Assembly: GCF_004786095.1 (NCBI RefSeq)
Contig: NZ_RHPJ01000002.1
Coordinates: 372,001 to 436,000 of the forward strand
Direction of reading: 5' to 3'
From: Serinibacter arcticus
GTDB lineage: Bacteria; Actinomycetota; Actinomycetes; Actinomycetales; Beutenbergiaceae
Length of the DNA: 64,000 nucleotides
A model generated the notes under the pieces. That model saw only the letters and a list, made by a program, of their open reading frames with translations. It did not search any database and was not told the DNA's origin. Below, piece by piece: positions 28,928 to 38,018 of this stretch. Position numbers and translations under genes: made by a program. How positions within the stretch are numbered: the first letter of the stretch is position 1; the number at the start of each line of letters is the position of its first letter.

Positions 28928-31059
28928 TGTCCCTCCTCCTCACCCGCACCCAGGCGGTCGAAGCCCTGCCGCTCGCCGTGCGCAAGCTCGACCCGCGCGT
29001 CATGTGGCACAACCCCGTGATGCTGATCGTCGAGGCCGGCGCCGTGCTGGCCACGGCGCTCGCGATCGCCGAACCGTTCCTCGGCGGTCCCGCCGACTCC
29101 GGCGGGTCACCCGTTCCTGCCCCGTTCACCGCGATCATCGCCGTCTGGCTCTGGCTCACGGTCCTGTTCTCCAACCTCGCCGAGGCCGTCGCCGAGGGCC
29201 GCGGCAAGGCGCAGGCCGACAGCCTGCGCTCCACGCGCAGCACCACCACGGCGCGCGTCGTGTCGGTCTACGACGCCGCGCACGACCCCGCCGCCACCGC
29301 CGCGCCCCTGACCGACCGCGCGTCCTCCGAGCTCGTGGTGGGCGACGTCGTCGTGGTGGTGGCGGGGGAGCTCGTGCCCGGCGACGGCGACATCGTGCAC
29401 GGCATCGCCTCGGTCGACGAGTCCGCGATCACGGGGGAGTCCGCCCCGGTCGTGCGGGAGTCCGGCGGCGACCGCAGCGCCGTCACCGGCGGCACCCGCG
29501 TGCTCAGCGACCGCATCGTCGTGCGCATCACGAGCAAGCCCGGCGAGACGTTCGTCGACCGGATGATCGCGCTGGTCGAGGGCGCCGCGCGCCAGCGCAC
29601 GCCCAACGAGATCGCGCTCAACATCCTGCTGGCGAGCCTGTCGGTGATCTTCCTGGTGGTCACGCTGACGCTCAACCCCATCGCGTCCTACGCCGCCGCG
29701 CCCGTCAGCCTGACGGTCCTGGTCGCGCTCCTCGTGTGCCTCATCCCGACGACGATCGGCGCTCTCCTCTCCGCCATCGGCATCGCCGGGATGGACCGCC
29801 TCGTGCAGCGCAACGTGCTGGCGATGTCGGGCCGCGCCGTCGAGGCGGCCGGAGACGTCACGACCCTGCTGCTCGACAAGACGGGCACGATCACCTACGG
29901 CAACCGGCAGGCCACCGACGTCGTCCCGCTGCACGGCACCTCCCGCGAGGAGCTGCTGCGCGCCGCGGCGCTCGCGTCCCTGGCCGACCCGACGCCGGAG
30001 GGCGCCTCGATCGTCACGCTCGCCGCGGGCGAGGGGCACGCGTTCGGCCCCGACGCCGACGGTTCGACCGCCGACGGCGCCCCGACCCCCGACGGCGAGG
30101 TCGTCCCGTTCACCGCGCAGACCCGCATGAGCGGTCTGGACCTGTCGGACGGGACCCGCATCCGCAAGGGCGCCGGCTCCGCCGTCGCCGCGTGGGTGGC
30201 CGGCACGGGGACGGACGTGCCGTCCGCCACGGCCGCCGAGCTCGACGGCGCCGTGACCGCGATCTCCGCGAGCGGCGGCACGCCCCTGGTCGTCGCGCAG
30301 CAGGACGCCGACGGCGAGTCGCGCGTGCTCGGCGTCGTCCACCTCAAGGACGTGGTCAAGGCCGGCCTGACCGAGCGGTTCGCGCAGCTGCGCGCGATGG
30401 GCATCCGGACCGTGATGATCACCGGCGACAACCCGCTCACCGCGGCCGCCATCGCGAAGGAGGCGGGGGTCGACGACTTCCTGGCCGAGGCGACGCCCGA
30501 GGACAAGATGGAGCTCATCAAGCGCGAGCAGGCGGGCGGCAACCTCGTCGCGATGACGGGCGACGGCACGAACGACGCGCCCGCGCTGGCGCAGGCCGAC
30601 GTCGGCGTCGCGATGAACACCGGCACCTCGGCCGCGAAGGAGGCCGGGAACATGATCGACCTGGACTCCGACCCGACCAAGCTGATCGACATCGTGCGGA
30701 TCGGCAAGCAGCTGCTCATCACGCGCGGCTCGCTGACGACGTTCTCGATCGCCAACGACGTCGCGAAGTACTTCGCGATCATCCCGGCGATGTTCATGGG
30801 CGTCTTCCCGGGCCTCGCCACGCTCAACGTGATGCAGCTCAGCTCGCCCGCCTCGGCCGTGCTGTCCGCGGTCGTCTTCAACGCGCTCGTGATCGTCGCG
30901 CTCATCCCGCTCGCGCTGCGCGGCGTGACGTACCGCGCGGTGCCCGCCGCGTCGCTGCTCTCGCGCAACCTGCTCGTCTACGGACTCGGCGGCGTGATCG
31001 TGCCGTTCGTGGGCATCAAGCTCATCGATCTCGTGGTCAGCGCGCTGCCCGGCTTCTGA
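28927..31059 (+). CDS. kdpB: K+-transporting P-type ATPase subunit KdpB
   Basis: 710-residue P-type ATPase that energises K+ uptake. Shows the actuator TGES motif ([11 protein letters not shown]), phosphorylation motif DKTGT with Asp317, the hinge [20 protein letters not shown], and seven or so transmembrane helices. A 20-residue Asp/Ala-rich segment around [19 protein letters not shown] in the nucleotide-binding domain is a little longer than usual. It overlaps kdpA by one base (TGATG) and is followed by kdpC after 50 bases. Confidence 0.97.
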   Translation: MSLLLTRTQAVEALPLAVRKLDPRVMWHNPVMLIVEAGAVLATALAIAEPFLGGPADSGGSPVPAPFTAIIAVWLWLTVLFSNLAEAVAEGRGKAQADSLRSTRSTTTARVVSVYDAAHDPAATAAPLTDRASSELVVGDVVVVVAGELVPGDGDIVHGIASVDESAITGESAPVVRESGGDRSAVTGGTRVLSDRIVVRITSKPGETFVDRMIALVEGAARQRTPNEIALNILLASLSVIFLVVTLTLNPIASYAAAPVSLTVLVALLVCLIPTTIGALLSAIGIAGMDRLVQRNVLAMSGRAVEAAGDVTTLLLDKTGTITYGNRQATDVVPLHGTSREELLRAAALASLADPTPEGASIVTLAAGEGHAFGPDADGSTADGAPTPDGEVVPFTAQTRMSGLDLSDGTRIRKGAGSAVAAWVAGTGTDVPSATAAELDGAVTAISASGGTPLVVAQQDADGESRVLGVVHLKDVVKAGLTERFAQLRAMGIRTVMITGDNPLTAAAIAKEAGVDDFLAEATPEDKMELIKREQAGGNLVAMTGDGTNDAPALAQADVGVAMNTGTSAAKEAGNMIDLDSDPTKLIDIVRIGKQLLITRGSLTTFSIANDVAKYFAIIPAMFMGVFPGLATLNVMQLSSPASAVLSAVVFNALVIVALIPLALRGVTYRAVPAASLLSRNLLVYGLGGVIVPFVGIKLIDLVVSALPGF

Positions 31060-31109
31060 GCCCCGCCTCCGCGCGACCGTCCGACATCCGCCCCCCGAAA
31101 GGCCCTCCC

Positions 31110-31733
31110 GTGTCCCGCTCCTCCACCCTTCGCCCCTACGCCGTCGCGCTGCGCGCCATGCTCGTCGCAACGCTCGCGCTGGGCCTGGTCTACCCGCTCC
31201 TGATCACGGGCGTCGCCGCCGTGGCGATGCCCGACCGCGCGGCCGGATCGCTCGTCACGGCCGGCGCCGCGGACGAACCAGCGCGCACGGTCGGCTCGAG
31301 CCTGATCGGTCAGTCCTTCACGGACCCCGACGGCGTCGCGCTCCCGGGGTACCTGCAGTCCCGCCCGTCCGCCGCCGGCGAGGGGTACGACGGCGGCGCC
31401 TCCTCCGGCTCCAACCTCGGCCCCGAGAACACCGATCTGGTGGCCGCCGTCGAGCAGCGTCGGACGGAGGTCGCGCAGCGCGAGGGCGTCGACGTCGCCG
31501 ACGTGCCGGCCGACGCCGTCACGGCGTCCGCGTCCGGGCTCGACCCGCACATCAGCCCCGCGTACGCGCTGCTCCAGGTGCCGCGGATCGCGCGCGAGCG
31601 CGGCCTGCCGGAGAGCGAGGTGGAGTCGCTCATGCGGTCTAGCATCGCCGGGAGGGACCTGGGGTTCCTCGGCGAGGAGCGGGTGAACGTGCTCGCGGTG
31701 AACATCGCGCTCGACGAGCTGTCGGTGGGCTGA
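31110..31733 (+). CDS. kdpC: K+-transporting ATPase subunit KdpC
   Basis: 207 residues with one N-terminal transmembrane helix (MLVATLALGLVYPLLITGVAAVAMP) and an extracytoplasmic domain with family motifs SLIGQSFTDP, LQSRPSA, GGASSGSNLGPEN and SGLDPHISPAYALLQVPRIA. KdpC assists KdpB and K+ capture. GTG start at 31110 follows GAAAGG at 8 nt. kdpD begins 6 nt after the stop. Confidence 0.95.
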   Translation: MSRSSTLRPYAVALRAMLVATLALGLVYPLLITGVAAVAMPDRAAGSLVTAGAADEPARTVGSSLIGQSFTDPDGVALPGYLQSRPSAAGEGYDGGASSGSNLGPENTDLVAAVEQRRTEVAQREGVDVADVPADAVTASASGLDPHISPAYALLQVPRIARERGLPESEVESLMRSSIAGRDLGFLGEERVNVLAVNIALDELSVG

Positions 31734-31739
31734 GGACGT

Positions 31740-34340
31740 GTGGTGACGGAAGGGACGGGCCGGGTGGGTGCGGTGAGCGGCGCGGGTCGAGGCACGCTGC
31801 ACGTCCTGCTCGGGGCGGCCCCCGGCGTCGGCAAGACGTGCGCGATGCTCGAGGAGGGCCGCCGCCTGCGCGAGCGGGGCCGGGACGTCGTGGTCGCCGT
31901 CGTGGAGACGCACGGTCGCGCCGCCACGGCCGCCGCCGTCGCCGACCTCGAGGTGGTGCCGCGCAGCCGGCGCGAGCACCGCGGGGTCGAGCTCAGCGAG
32001 ATGGATGTCGAGGCCGTGCTGGCGCGCGCGCCCGACGTCGCGCTGGTCGACGAGCTCGCGCACACCAACGCCCCGGGGTCGGCGGGCGAGAAGCGGTACG
32101 ACGACGTCGCGCGGCTCCTGGGGGCCGGCATCGACGTCCTGACCACGGTCAACATCCAGCACATCTCCTCGCTGAACGACGTCGTCGAGCAGATCACCGG
32201 GGTGCCGCAGCGCGAGACCGTGCCGGACGCGGTGCTGCGCGCCGCGGACCAGGTCGAGCTCGTCGACATCGCGCCGCAGACCCTTCAGGGCCGGCTCGCG
32301 CAGGGCCAGGTGTACCCGGCCGAACGGGTCGACGCGGCGCTGTCGAACTACTTCCGGCTGGGCAACCTCACGGCGCTGCGCGAGCTCGCGCTGCTGTGGC
32401 TGGCCGACGAGGTCGACTCCTCGCTGCTGACCTACCGCGACGCGCACGCGATCTCCTCGACGTGGCAGGCGCGCGAACGCGTCGTCGTCGCCCTCACCGG
32501 CGGACCGGAGGGGGAGACGCTGCTGCGCCGCGGCGCCAGGATCGCCGCACGCTCGGCCGGGGGCGAGCTGCTCGCCGTGCACGCCATCGCGCCGGACGGG
32601 CTGCGCGCCGGCCCGCCCGGCGCCCTCGCGCGACAGCGTGCGCTCGCGGAGAGCCTCGGCGGCACCTTCCACCAGGTGGTGGCCGAGAACGTCGCGGGTG
32701 CCCTGGTGGACTTCGCGCGCGCGGCGAACGCGACGCAGCTCGTCATCGGGTTGAGCCGGCGCGGCTGGCTGCGCTCGCTGCTCGGCGGGCCGGGCACGGG
32801 GCGCGCGATCATCCGCGAGGCCGGCACGATCGACGTCCACATCGTCAACCACGACGCCGCCGGGGGCGCCCTGCGGCTGCCGCGGTTCGCGGGCGGGCTG
32901 ACGGTCCGACGGCGGCTGCTCGGCCTGGCGCTCTCGCTCGCGGGCGGACCGCTGCTGACGTGGGCGCTGGTGGGCTGGCGGTCGGAGGAGTCGATCATCG
33001 GCGACGTCCTGAGCTACCAGCTGCTCGTGATCGTGGTCGCGCTCGTCGGCGGGCTGTGGCCCGCGCTGCTGACCGCCGTGCTCTCGGGGCTGACGCTCGA
33101 CTACTTCTTCATCGAACCGCTGCACACGGTGAGCATCGCCGAACCGCTGCACGCGCTGGCGCTCGGGCTGTACGTCGTCAACGCGCTGCTCGTCAGCTAC
33201 GTCGTGGACCAGGCCGCCCGCCGGACCAGGGCCGCCCGCCGGGCCGCCGCGGAGTCAGAGCTGCTCGCCGGCGTGGCCGGGAGCGTGCTGCGCGGCCAGG
33301 ACGCCCTGGAGGCGATCCTCGGGCGCACGCGCGAGGCGTTCGGGCTGCGCGAGGTGCGCGTGGTGGCCGGGGGCGAGGTGCTCGCCAGCGCCGGAGCGCC
33401 CGGCGCCGACATCGCCGATGCGGGACGTGCCGGGGATACCGGGAGCGTGCCGACGGCGACGCTCCCCATCGGTGAGCGCGGCACGCTGGAGGTGGTCGGG
33501 CGCGTGCCCTCGCCGTCCGAGCGCCGCCTGCTGGCCGTGATCGCGGCGCAGGTCGACGTCGCGCTGGAGAACACCGACCTCGAGCGGACGGCCAGCTCGC
33601 TCGCCCCGCTGGCGGAGCTGGACCGCGTGCGCAGCGCGCTGCTGTCCGCGGTGAGCCACGACCTGCGGCGCCCGCTCGCGGCGGCCGCGACCGCCGTCGG
33701 GGCGCTGCGCTCCCCGGACGTGACGTGGTCCGACGTCGACCGCCGCGACCTCCTCGCGACCGCGGACGAGAGCCTCGGCACGCTCACGGCGCTGGTGACC
33801 GACCTGCTCGACGTGACGCGGCTGCAGGCCGGCGTGCTCGCCGTCGCGACGGCCCCGACCTACCCCGGCGACGTCATCCTGCCCGCGCTCGACGAGCTCG
33901 GCCTCGGTCCCGCCCAGGTCGAGCTCGACCTCGAGTCGCCGGCCGTGCCGCTGCTGGCCGACCCCGGTCTGCTGCAGCGCGTGCTCGTGAACCTGCTGAG
34001 CAACGCGGTGCGGCACAGCGCCGGTGCACCGGTGCGGATCGCGACGTCGACGCTCGGCGAGCGCGGACAGATCCGCGTGATCGACCGCGGCCCCGGCATC
34101 CCCGCCGACCGGCGCGCCGACGTGTTCGTGCCGTTCCAGCGGCTCGGCGACGACGACAACACGACCGGGCTCGGTCTGGGACTCGCGCTCTCGTCGGGTT
34201 TCGTGGAGGGGATGGGTGGCACGCTGGAGGTCGAGGACACCCCGGGAGGCGGCGTGACGATGGTGGTGGGACTCGCCGTCGCGACGCACGAAGCGCTCCC
34301 GACCGGCGACGCGGGCGACCCGGGGGAGGACGCCGCGTGA
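31740..34340 (+). CDS. kdpD: Osmosensitive K+ channel sensor histidine kinase KdpD
   Basis: 866-residue membrane kinase that senses K+ limitation. N-terminal KdpD domain with P-loop (LLGAAPGVGKTCAMLEEGRR, residues about 24-43) and DELAHTNAPG; universal-stress-protein domain (about 245-375); four transmembrane helices (about 390-495); GAF-like segment; HisKA with phosphoacceptor His640 in VSHDLRRPLA; HATPase with NLLSNAVRHSAG and GLGLGLALS. The GTG start is 6 nt after kdpC, behind GAGGAC. Full length, so the signalling module seems functional. Confidence 0.96.
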   Translation: MVTEGTGRVGAVSGAGRGTLHVLLGAAPGVGKTCAMLEEGRRLRERGRDVVVAVVETHGRAATAAAVADLEVVPRSRREHRGVELSEMDVEAVLARAPDVALVDELAHTNAPGSAGEKRYDDVARLLGAGIDVLTTVNIQHISSLNDVVEQITGVPQRETVPDAVLRAADQVELVDIAPQTLQGRLAQGQVYPAERVDAALSNYFRLGNLTALRELALLWLADEVDSSLLTYRDAHAISSTWQARERVVVALTGGPEGETLLRRGARIAARSAGGELLAVHAIAPDGLRAGPPGALARQRALAESLGGTFHQVVAENVAGALVDFARAANATQLVIGLSRRGWLRSLLGGPGTGRAIIREAGTIDVHIVNHDAAGGALRLPRFAGGLTVRRRLLGLALSLAGGPLLTWALVGWRSEESIIGDVLSYQLLVIVVALVGGLWPALLTAVLSGLTLDYFFIEPLHTVSIAEPLHALALGLYVVNALLVSYVVDQAARRTRAARRAAAESELLAGVAGSVLRGQDALEAILGRTREAFGLREVRVVAGGEVLASAGAPGADIADAGRAGDTGSVPTATLPIGERGTLEVVGRVPSPSERRLLAVIAAQVDVALENTDLERTASSLAPLAELDRVRSALLSAVSHDLRRPLAAAATAVGALRSPDVTWSDVDRRDLLATADESLGTLTALVTDLLDVTRLQAGVLAVATAPTYPGDVILPALDELGLGPAQVELDLESPAVPLLADPGLLQRVLVNLLSNAVRHSAGAPVRIATSTLGERGQIRVIDRGPGIPADRRADVFVPFQRLGDDDNTTGLGLGLALSSGFVEGMGGTLEVEDTPGGGVTMVVGLAVATHEALPTGDAGDPGEDAA

Positions 34341-35035
34341 AGATCCTCATCGCCGACGACGACCCCCAGATCCTGCGCGCGCTGCGGATCACGCTGCGGG
34401 CGCGGGGCTACGACGTCGTGACCGCCGCCGACGGGACGGGCGCGATCAACGCCGCCGTCGAGGAGAAGCCGGACCTGCTGATGGTCGACCTGGGCATGCC
34501 GGGGATGGGCGGTCTCGAGGTGATCGAGGCGGTGCGCGGCTGGTCCAGCGCGCCGATCCTGGTGGTCTCGGGGCGGACGGGGTCGGCCGACAAGGTCGAG
34601 GCCCTCGACGCCGGGGCCGACGACTACGTGACCAAACCGTTCGCGATCGACGAGCTGCTGGCGCGCATCCGGGCGCTGACGCGACGCGTCGGGACGGGGG
34701 CCGCGGGCGGCGGTGCGTCGGACGAACCGGTGGTGACGTTCGGCGACGTGGTGGTCGACCTCGCGGCGCGCACGGTGCTGCGGGGCGGCGACCCGGTGCG
34801 CCTGACGCCGACCGAGTGGCAGTTCCTGGAGCTGCTGGTGCGGAACGAGGGTCGGCTGGTCACGCGGCAGCAGCTGCTCGCGGAGATCTGGGGCAGCGCA
34901 CACGTGACGGACACGGGCTACCTGCGGCTGTACCTGTCGCAGCTGCGCCGCAAGCTGGAGCCGGACGCCGCCGTGGGCGCGGTGCCGCGGCACCTCATCA
35001 CCGAACCGGGGATGGGCTACCGCTTCCAGCGCTGA
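34337..35035 (+). CDS. kdpE: Response regulator KdpE
   Basis: 232-residue OmpR-family regulator, partner of KdpD. Receiver domain with acidic pocket ADDD near the start, phosphorylated Asp51 in MVDLGMPG and the conserved Lys in VTKPF; C-terminal winged helix (about 130-230) with LTPTEWQFLELLVRNEGRLVTR. GTG start overlaps the kdpD stop (GTGA). Expected to activate transcription of the kdp operon. Confidence 0.96.
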   Translation: MKILIADDDPQILRALRITLRARGYDVVTAADGTGAINAAVEEKPDLLMVDLGMPGMGGLEVIEAVRGWSSAPILVVSGRTGSADKVEALDAGADDYVTKPFAIDELLARIRALTRRVGTGAAGGGASDEPVVTFGDVVVDLAARTVLRGGDPVRLTPTEWQFLELLVRNEGRLVTRQQLLAEIWGSAHVTDTGYLRLYLSQLRRKLEPDAAVGAVPRHLITEPGMGYRFQR

Positions 35036-35077
35036 GGCAGTGGCCGGGACGGTGACGCGGCAGGGGACTCGGGCGGC

Positions 35078-35716
35078 TCAGGCGGCGCGCGGCCCGAACA
35101 TCGCCACGGACTCCAGCAGGCCGACGCCGTCGCTGACGCGCGCGATCTGCTCGGTCGAGCGGCGCGAGAACAGGATGCGCAGCAGCTCGTAGTCGTCGGC
35201 GGCCACGGTCACGACGCCGCTCGGCACCCCGACCTGCCACGTGCTGTCGGCGGTGCGCACCTCGAACCCGCTGACGCTCGGCCGGCTGCCCAGCTGCGCC
35301 ACGACGCCGGGCAGCAGCAGCTCCCACGTCAACGGATCGGCCCGCGGGAGGTCGAGCGCCTCGCGCAGGTCGGCCTCGTGCACCAGGAGGTCCCACGCGG
35401 GGCTCGGCTCGGCCGGGTCGAACGTGTCCACCGGCATCCGGGCGCCGAACTCGCGCAGCTCGTCGGCGAGCTCACCGACGCTCGCGGTGCGCCGCTCGAC
35501 GACCTGACGGTTGGTCCAGCCCCGACCGGGGGCGCCGTCCATCCGCCCGACGACGGCGTCGTTCGCCGCTCCCGCGACGTGCGCCAGCAGGTCGTGCACC
35601 GTCCAGGCGGGTGTGGCGGGGACGCCGCGGCGCGCGGTCCGCTCGTCCACACCCTCCGCCAGCTCGGCGACGCGGGCGACGGCGGCGGCGTAGACGCCGG
35701 GGAGATCGAGGGTCAT
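35078..35716 (-). CDS. Maleylpyruvate isomerase family mycothiol-dependent protein (TIGR03083 type)
   Basis: 212 residues with a DinB-like N-terminal four-helix domain (MTLDLPGVYAAAVARVAELAE..., WTVHDLLAHVAGAANDAVVGR, where the histidine is part of the family metal site; later LLVHEADLREAL). Proteins of this family use mycothiol in isomerase or transferase reactions, but most members have no known substrate. The ATG start chosen agrees with the domain start; an in-frame extension of 14 codons has no support. It converges on kdpE. Confidence 0.8.
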   Translation of the reverse strand: MTLDLPGVYAAAVARVAELAEGVDERTARRGVPATPAWTVHDLLAHVAGAANDAVVGRMDGAPGRGWTNRQVVERRTASVGELADELREFGARMPVDTFDPAEPSPAWDLLVHEADLREALDLPRADPLTWELLLPGVVAQLGSRPSVSGFEVRTADSTWQVGVPSGVVTVAADDYELLRILFSRRSTEQIARVSDGVGLLESVAMFGPRAA

Positions 35717-35767
35717 GTCCGGTTCAACGCCCGGGTGCGGTCCCGCGATTCCCGGCACCCGCCGTCG

Positions 35768-36799
35768 TCAGGACAACCGCTTCTGGAACGCGTCGATCGC
35801 GCCGGTGATGCGGGAGACGATGCCGGAGCCGCCCTCGGCCCAGTCCGGGTCCTGCGGCAGCGGGCCCATCGGGTCCGCGGTCGCGGGATCGGAGCCCGGA
35901 TCCTTGTCGGCGAGCGCCCGACGGATGGACTCCTCGAGCCCGAGCAGCCGGTGGCCGGCGGGCAGGAGCTCGCGGACGAAGTCGTCGTCGGACGCGACCA
36001 TGTCGTGCTTGAGGCTGTCGATCAGCGCCTCGACCGTGTCGGTCGGGACGTCGGTCAGCCGCGCGGCGATGGCGCCGACGGCGCCCTCGGGGACGAGCGG
36101 CAGCGGGATCTGCGGGCGCGGCAGCTCGGTGATGTCCGCGTAGACCGACAGCAGCTCGGGGTAGGGCATCCGGTCGGGGCCGCCGATGTCGAAGGCGCGC
36201 GACCCGTCCCAGCTCACGGCACCGACCAGGGCTGCGATGGCGTCGACCACCGCGATCGGCTGGATCTCGGAGTGCATCCAGGTGGGGATCGTCTGGACCG
36301 GCAGGCGCTCGGAGATCTGCCGGATGATCTCGAACGAGGTGGATCCGGAGCCCAGCAGGACGGCCGCGCGCAGCGAGACCGTGGGGATGCCGGTGGCGGC
36401 GAGCGCCTCCTCGACCTCGAGCCGCGAGCGGATGTGGTCCGACAGGTCCTCGCGGGGGACGTCCGGGACGATGCCGGACAGGTAGACGATGCGGCGGACG
36501 CCGGCGTCACGGGCGTACCGGGCCACGCGCTCGGCGGCCTCGCGGTCCTTCGTGACGAAGTCGTCGGCGTCCAGGCCGTGGATCAGGTAGACGACGGTCT
36601 CGATCCCGACGACGGCGGCGCGCACCTGCTCGTCGTCACCGACGTCCATGCCGACGTTCTCGGTGCGCTCGCCCCACCACAGCGAGTCCAGCTTCTCTGC
36701 GGACGACGCCGAGGCGCGGACCGTGTGGCCCTGCTCCAGCAGCGCCGGCACCAGTCGGCTGCCCACGTACCCCGTCGCACCCGTCACCAGAATCGTCAT
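35768..36799 (-). CDS. NAD(P)H-binding atypical SDR family oxidoreductase
   Basis: 343 residues. The N-terminus has the TGATGYVGSRLVP nucleotide-binding loop of extended/atypical short-chain dehydrogenases (NmrA or complex I NDUFA9-like type); VYLIHGLDADDF and RIVYLSGIVP follow family pattern. No Tyr-X3-Lys catalytic pair is obvious, so it may bind nucleotide without classical SDR chemistry. The C-terminal 130 residues may be a DUF2867-like or family-specific extension. ATG follows GGGAG; upstream frame extension rejected. Divergent from a small membrane protein gene. Confidence 0.83.
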   Translation of the reverse strand: MTILVTGATGYVGSRLVPALLEQGHTVRASASSAEKLDSLWWGERTENVGMDVGDDEQVRAAVVGIETVVYLIHGLDADDFVTKDREAAERVARYARDAGVRRIVYLSGIVPDVPREDLSDHIRSRLEVEEALAATGIPTVSLRAAVLLGSGSTSFEIIRQISERLPVQTIPTWMHSEIQPIAVVDAIAALVGAVSWDGSRAFDIGGPDRMPYPELLSVYADITELPRPQIPLPLVPEGAVGAIAARLTDVPTDTVEALIDSLKHDMVASDDDFVRELLPAGHRLLGLEESIRRALADKDPGSDPATADPMGPLPQDPDWAEGGSGIVSRITGAIDAFQKRLS

Positions 36800-36996
36800 G
36801 GAGCCCACTCCCACCGTCGCGCACCGCGCCGCCAGCAGGATCGTGCCTGACCGCTCCTCGAGTATCACCCTGGGCCGCGAGAAAGCGGCCGGTCGGGTTT
36901 CGACCCGGGACCGCCGGGCAGACGTCCCCATCGACCCCGGGAGAGCGGGGCTTGTACGTTCCCCCGGGAACCACTCGCCACGGGAAGGAACGATCG

Positions 36997-37524
36997 ATGA
37001 CGTCGTCGTCACGAGGAACCCGCGTCGCCGGGTGGATCCTGGTCCCCCTCGGCCTCGTGGCGCTGCTCGGCGCCCTCGCCCTGGTGCTCGGACCGGGCCT
37101 CCGCACGGCGGAGCCCGCGCCGTTCGGGCAGTCGATGACCGTGTCGCTCCCGGCGGGTGACGCCGGGGTCTACGTCACGCCGTCGGACGTGTGGAGCCAG
37201 ATCTCCTGCACCGCCGAGGTCGGCGGCGAGGAGCGGGCGCTGCGCCCGGACATGACGATGCAGGACCTCGTGGTGCCGCAGCGGTGGGAGGCGAGGGGGA
37301 ACCTGGCGATGGAGCGCGCGGGCACCCTCGAGATCACGTGCGACGGGCCCGTCGACGGTGGGCAGTTCACGGTCGGGCCGGTCGTGTCGTTCTTCACGCT
37401 GATCGGGGCCGGGCTGCTCGGCGTCCTCGGCGCGGTGCTGATCGTGGTGGGCGGGGTGCTCCTCGCCGTCGGGCGCCGCCGCGGGACGGGCACTCAGCCG
37501 TCGAGCGCCCGCACCTCCTGGTAG
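36997..37524 (+). CDS. Small two-helix membrane protein with extracytoplasmic loop
   Basis: 175 residues: a transmembrane helix near the N-terminus (GWILVPLGLVALLGALALVLG), an external domain of about 95 residues with two cysteines (QISCTAE and EITCDGP) likely to form a disulfide, and a second helix (VVSFFTLIGAGLLGVLGAVLIVVGGVLLAVG). No family recognised; similar proteins are common in Micrococcales. ATG follows AAGGAA at 7 nt. Its 3' end overlaps the convergent flavin reductase gene by 31 bases. Confidence 0.75.
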   Translation: MTSSSRGTRVAGWILVPLGLVALLGALALVLGPGLRTAEPAPFGQSMTVSLPAGDAGVYVTPSDVWSQISCTAEVGGEERALRPDMTMQDLVVPQRWEARGNLAMERAGTLEITCDGPVDGGQFTVGPVVSFFTLIGAGLLGVLGAVLIVVGGVLLAVGRRRGTGTQPSSARTSW

Positions 37525-38003
37525 CGGCCCTCGCGGTAGGCGAGCGGCAGGGCGCCCGGGTGCGGCAACCCGTGATCGGTGACGGCGAGCGCCACGAGGT
37601 GGCTCGACCCCAGCGTCACCCGCTCCAGCACGCGCCCCCGCACCCACTCGCGCGCCCCGTCCACGACCGGTTCGCCACCGGGCAGGCGCGACCACCCGCC
37701 GTCGGCGAACCGATCGACACCGCGCGCGGCGAACCGCTCGGCCACCCCGTCCTGGTCCTGGGCGAGGAAGCTGATCGCCACGCTGCCGGCGACGGCGAGC
37801 GCGGGCCACGACGACGAGCGCCCCGACACGCAGAACGCCAGGATCGGCGGTGTCGAGGACACCGAGACGACCGAGGACGCCGTGAACCCGACCGGCGCCC
37901 CGTCGGCGTCGGTCAGGGCCACGACGCACACGCCGGCGGGGTGGCGGCCGACCACCTCGCGGAAGGTGGCGGTGTCCAGCAGCTCGTCAGCGGGCTCGGT
38001 CAT
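37494..38003 (-). CDS. Flavin reductase family protein (FMN-binding)
   Basis: 169 residues of the flavin-reductase-like split beta-barrel family. Motifs: FREVVGRHPAGVCVVAL, GFTASSVVSVSSTPPILAFCVS (flavin phosphate site) and VAISFLAQDQ. Such proteins reduce FMN with NAD(P)H for a partner monooxygenase, but no partner is adjacent. Start ATG; a CAGGAT -10-like box lies six bases upstream, suggesting a leaderless mRNA. Confidence 0.87.
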   Translation of the reverse strand: MTEPADELLDTATFREVVGRHPAGVCVVALTDADGAPVGFTASSVVSVSSTPPILAFCVSGRSSSWPALAVAGSVAISFLAQDQDGVAERFAARGVDRFADGGWSRLPGGEPVVDGAREWVRGRVLERVTLGSSHLVALAVTDHGLPHPGALPLAYREGRYQEVRALDG

Positions 38004-38018
38004 GACCCCATCCTGCGC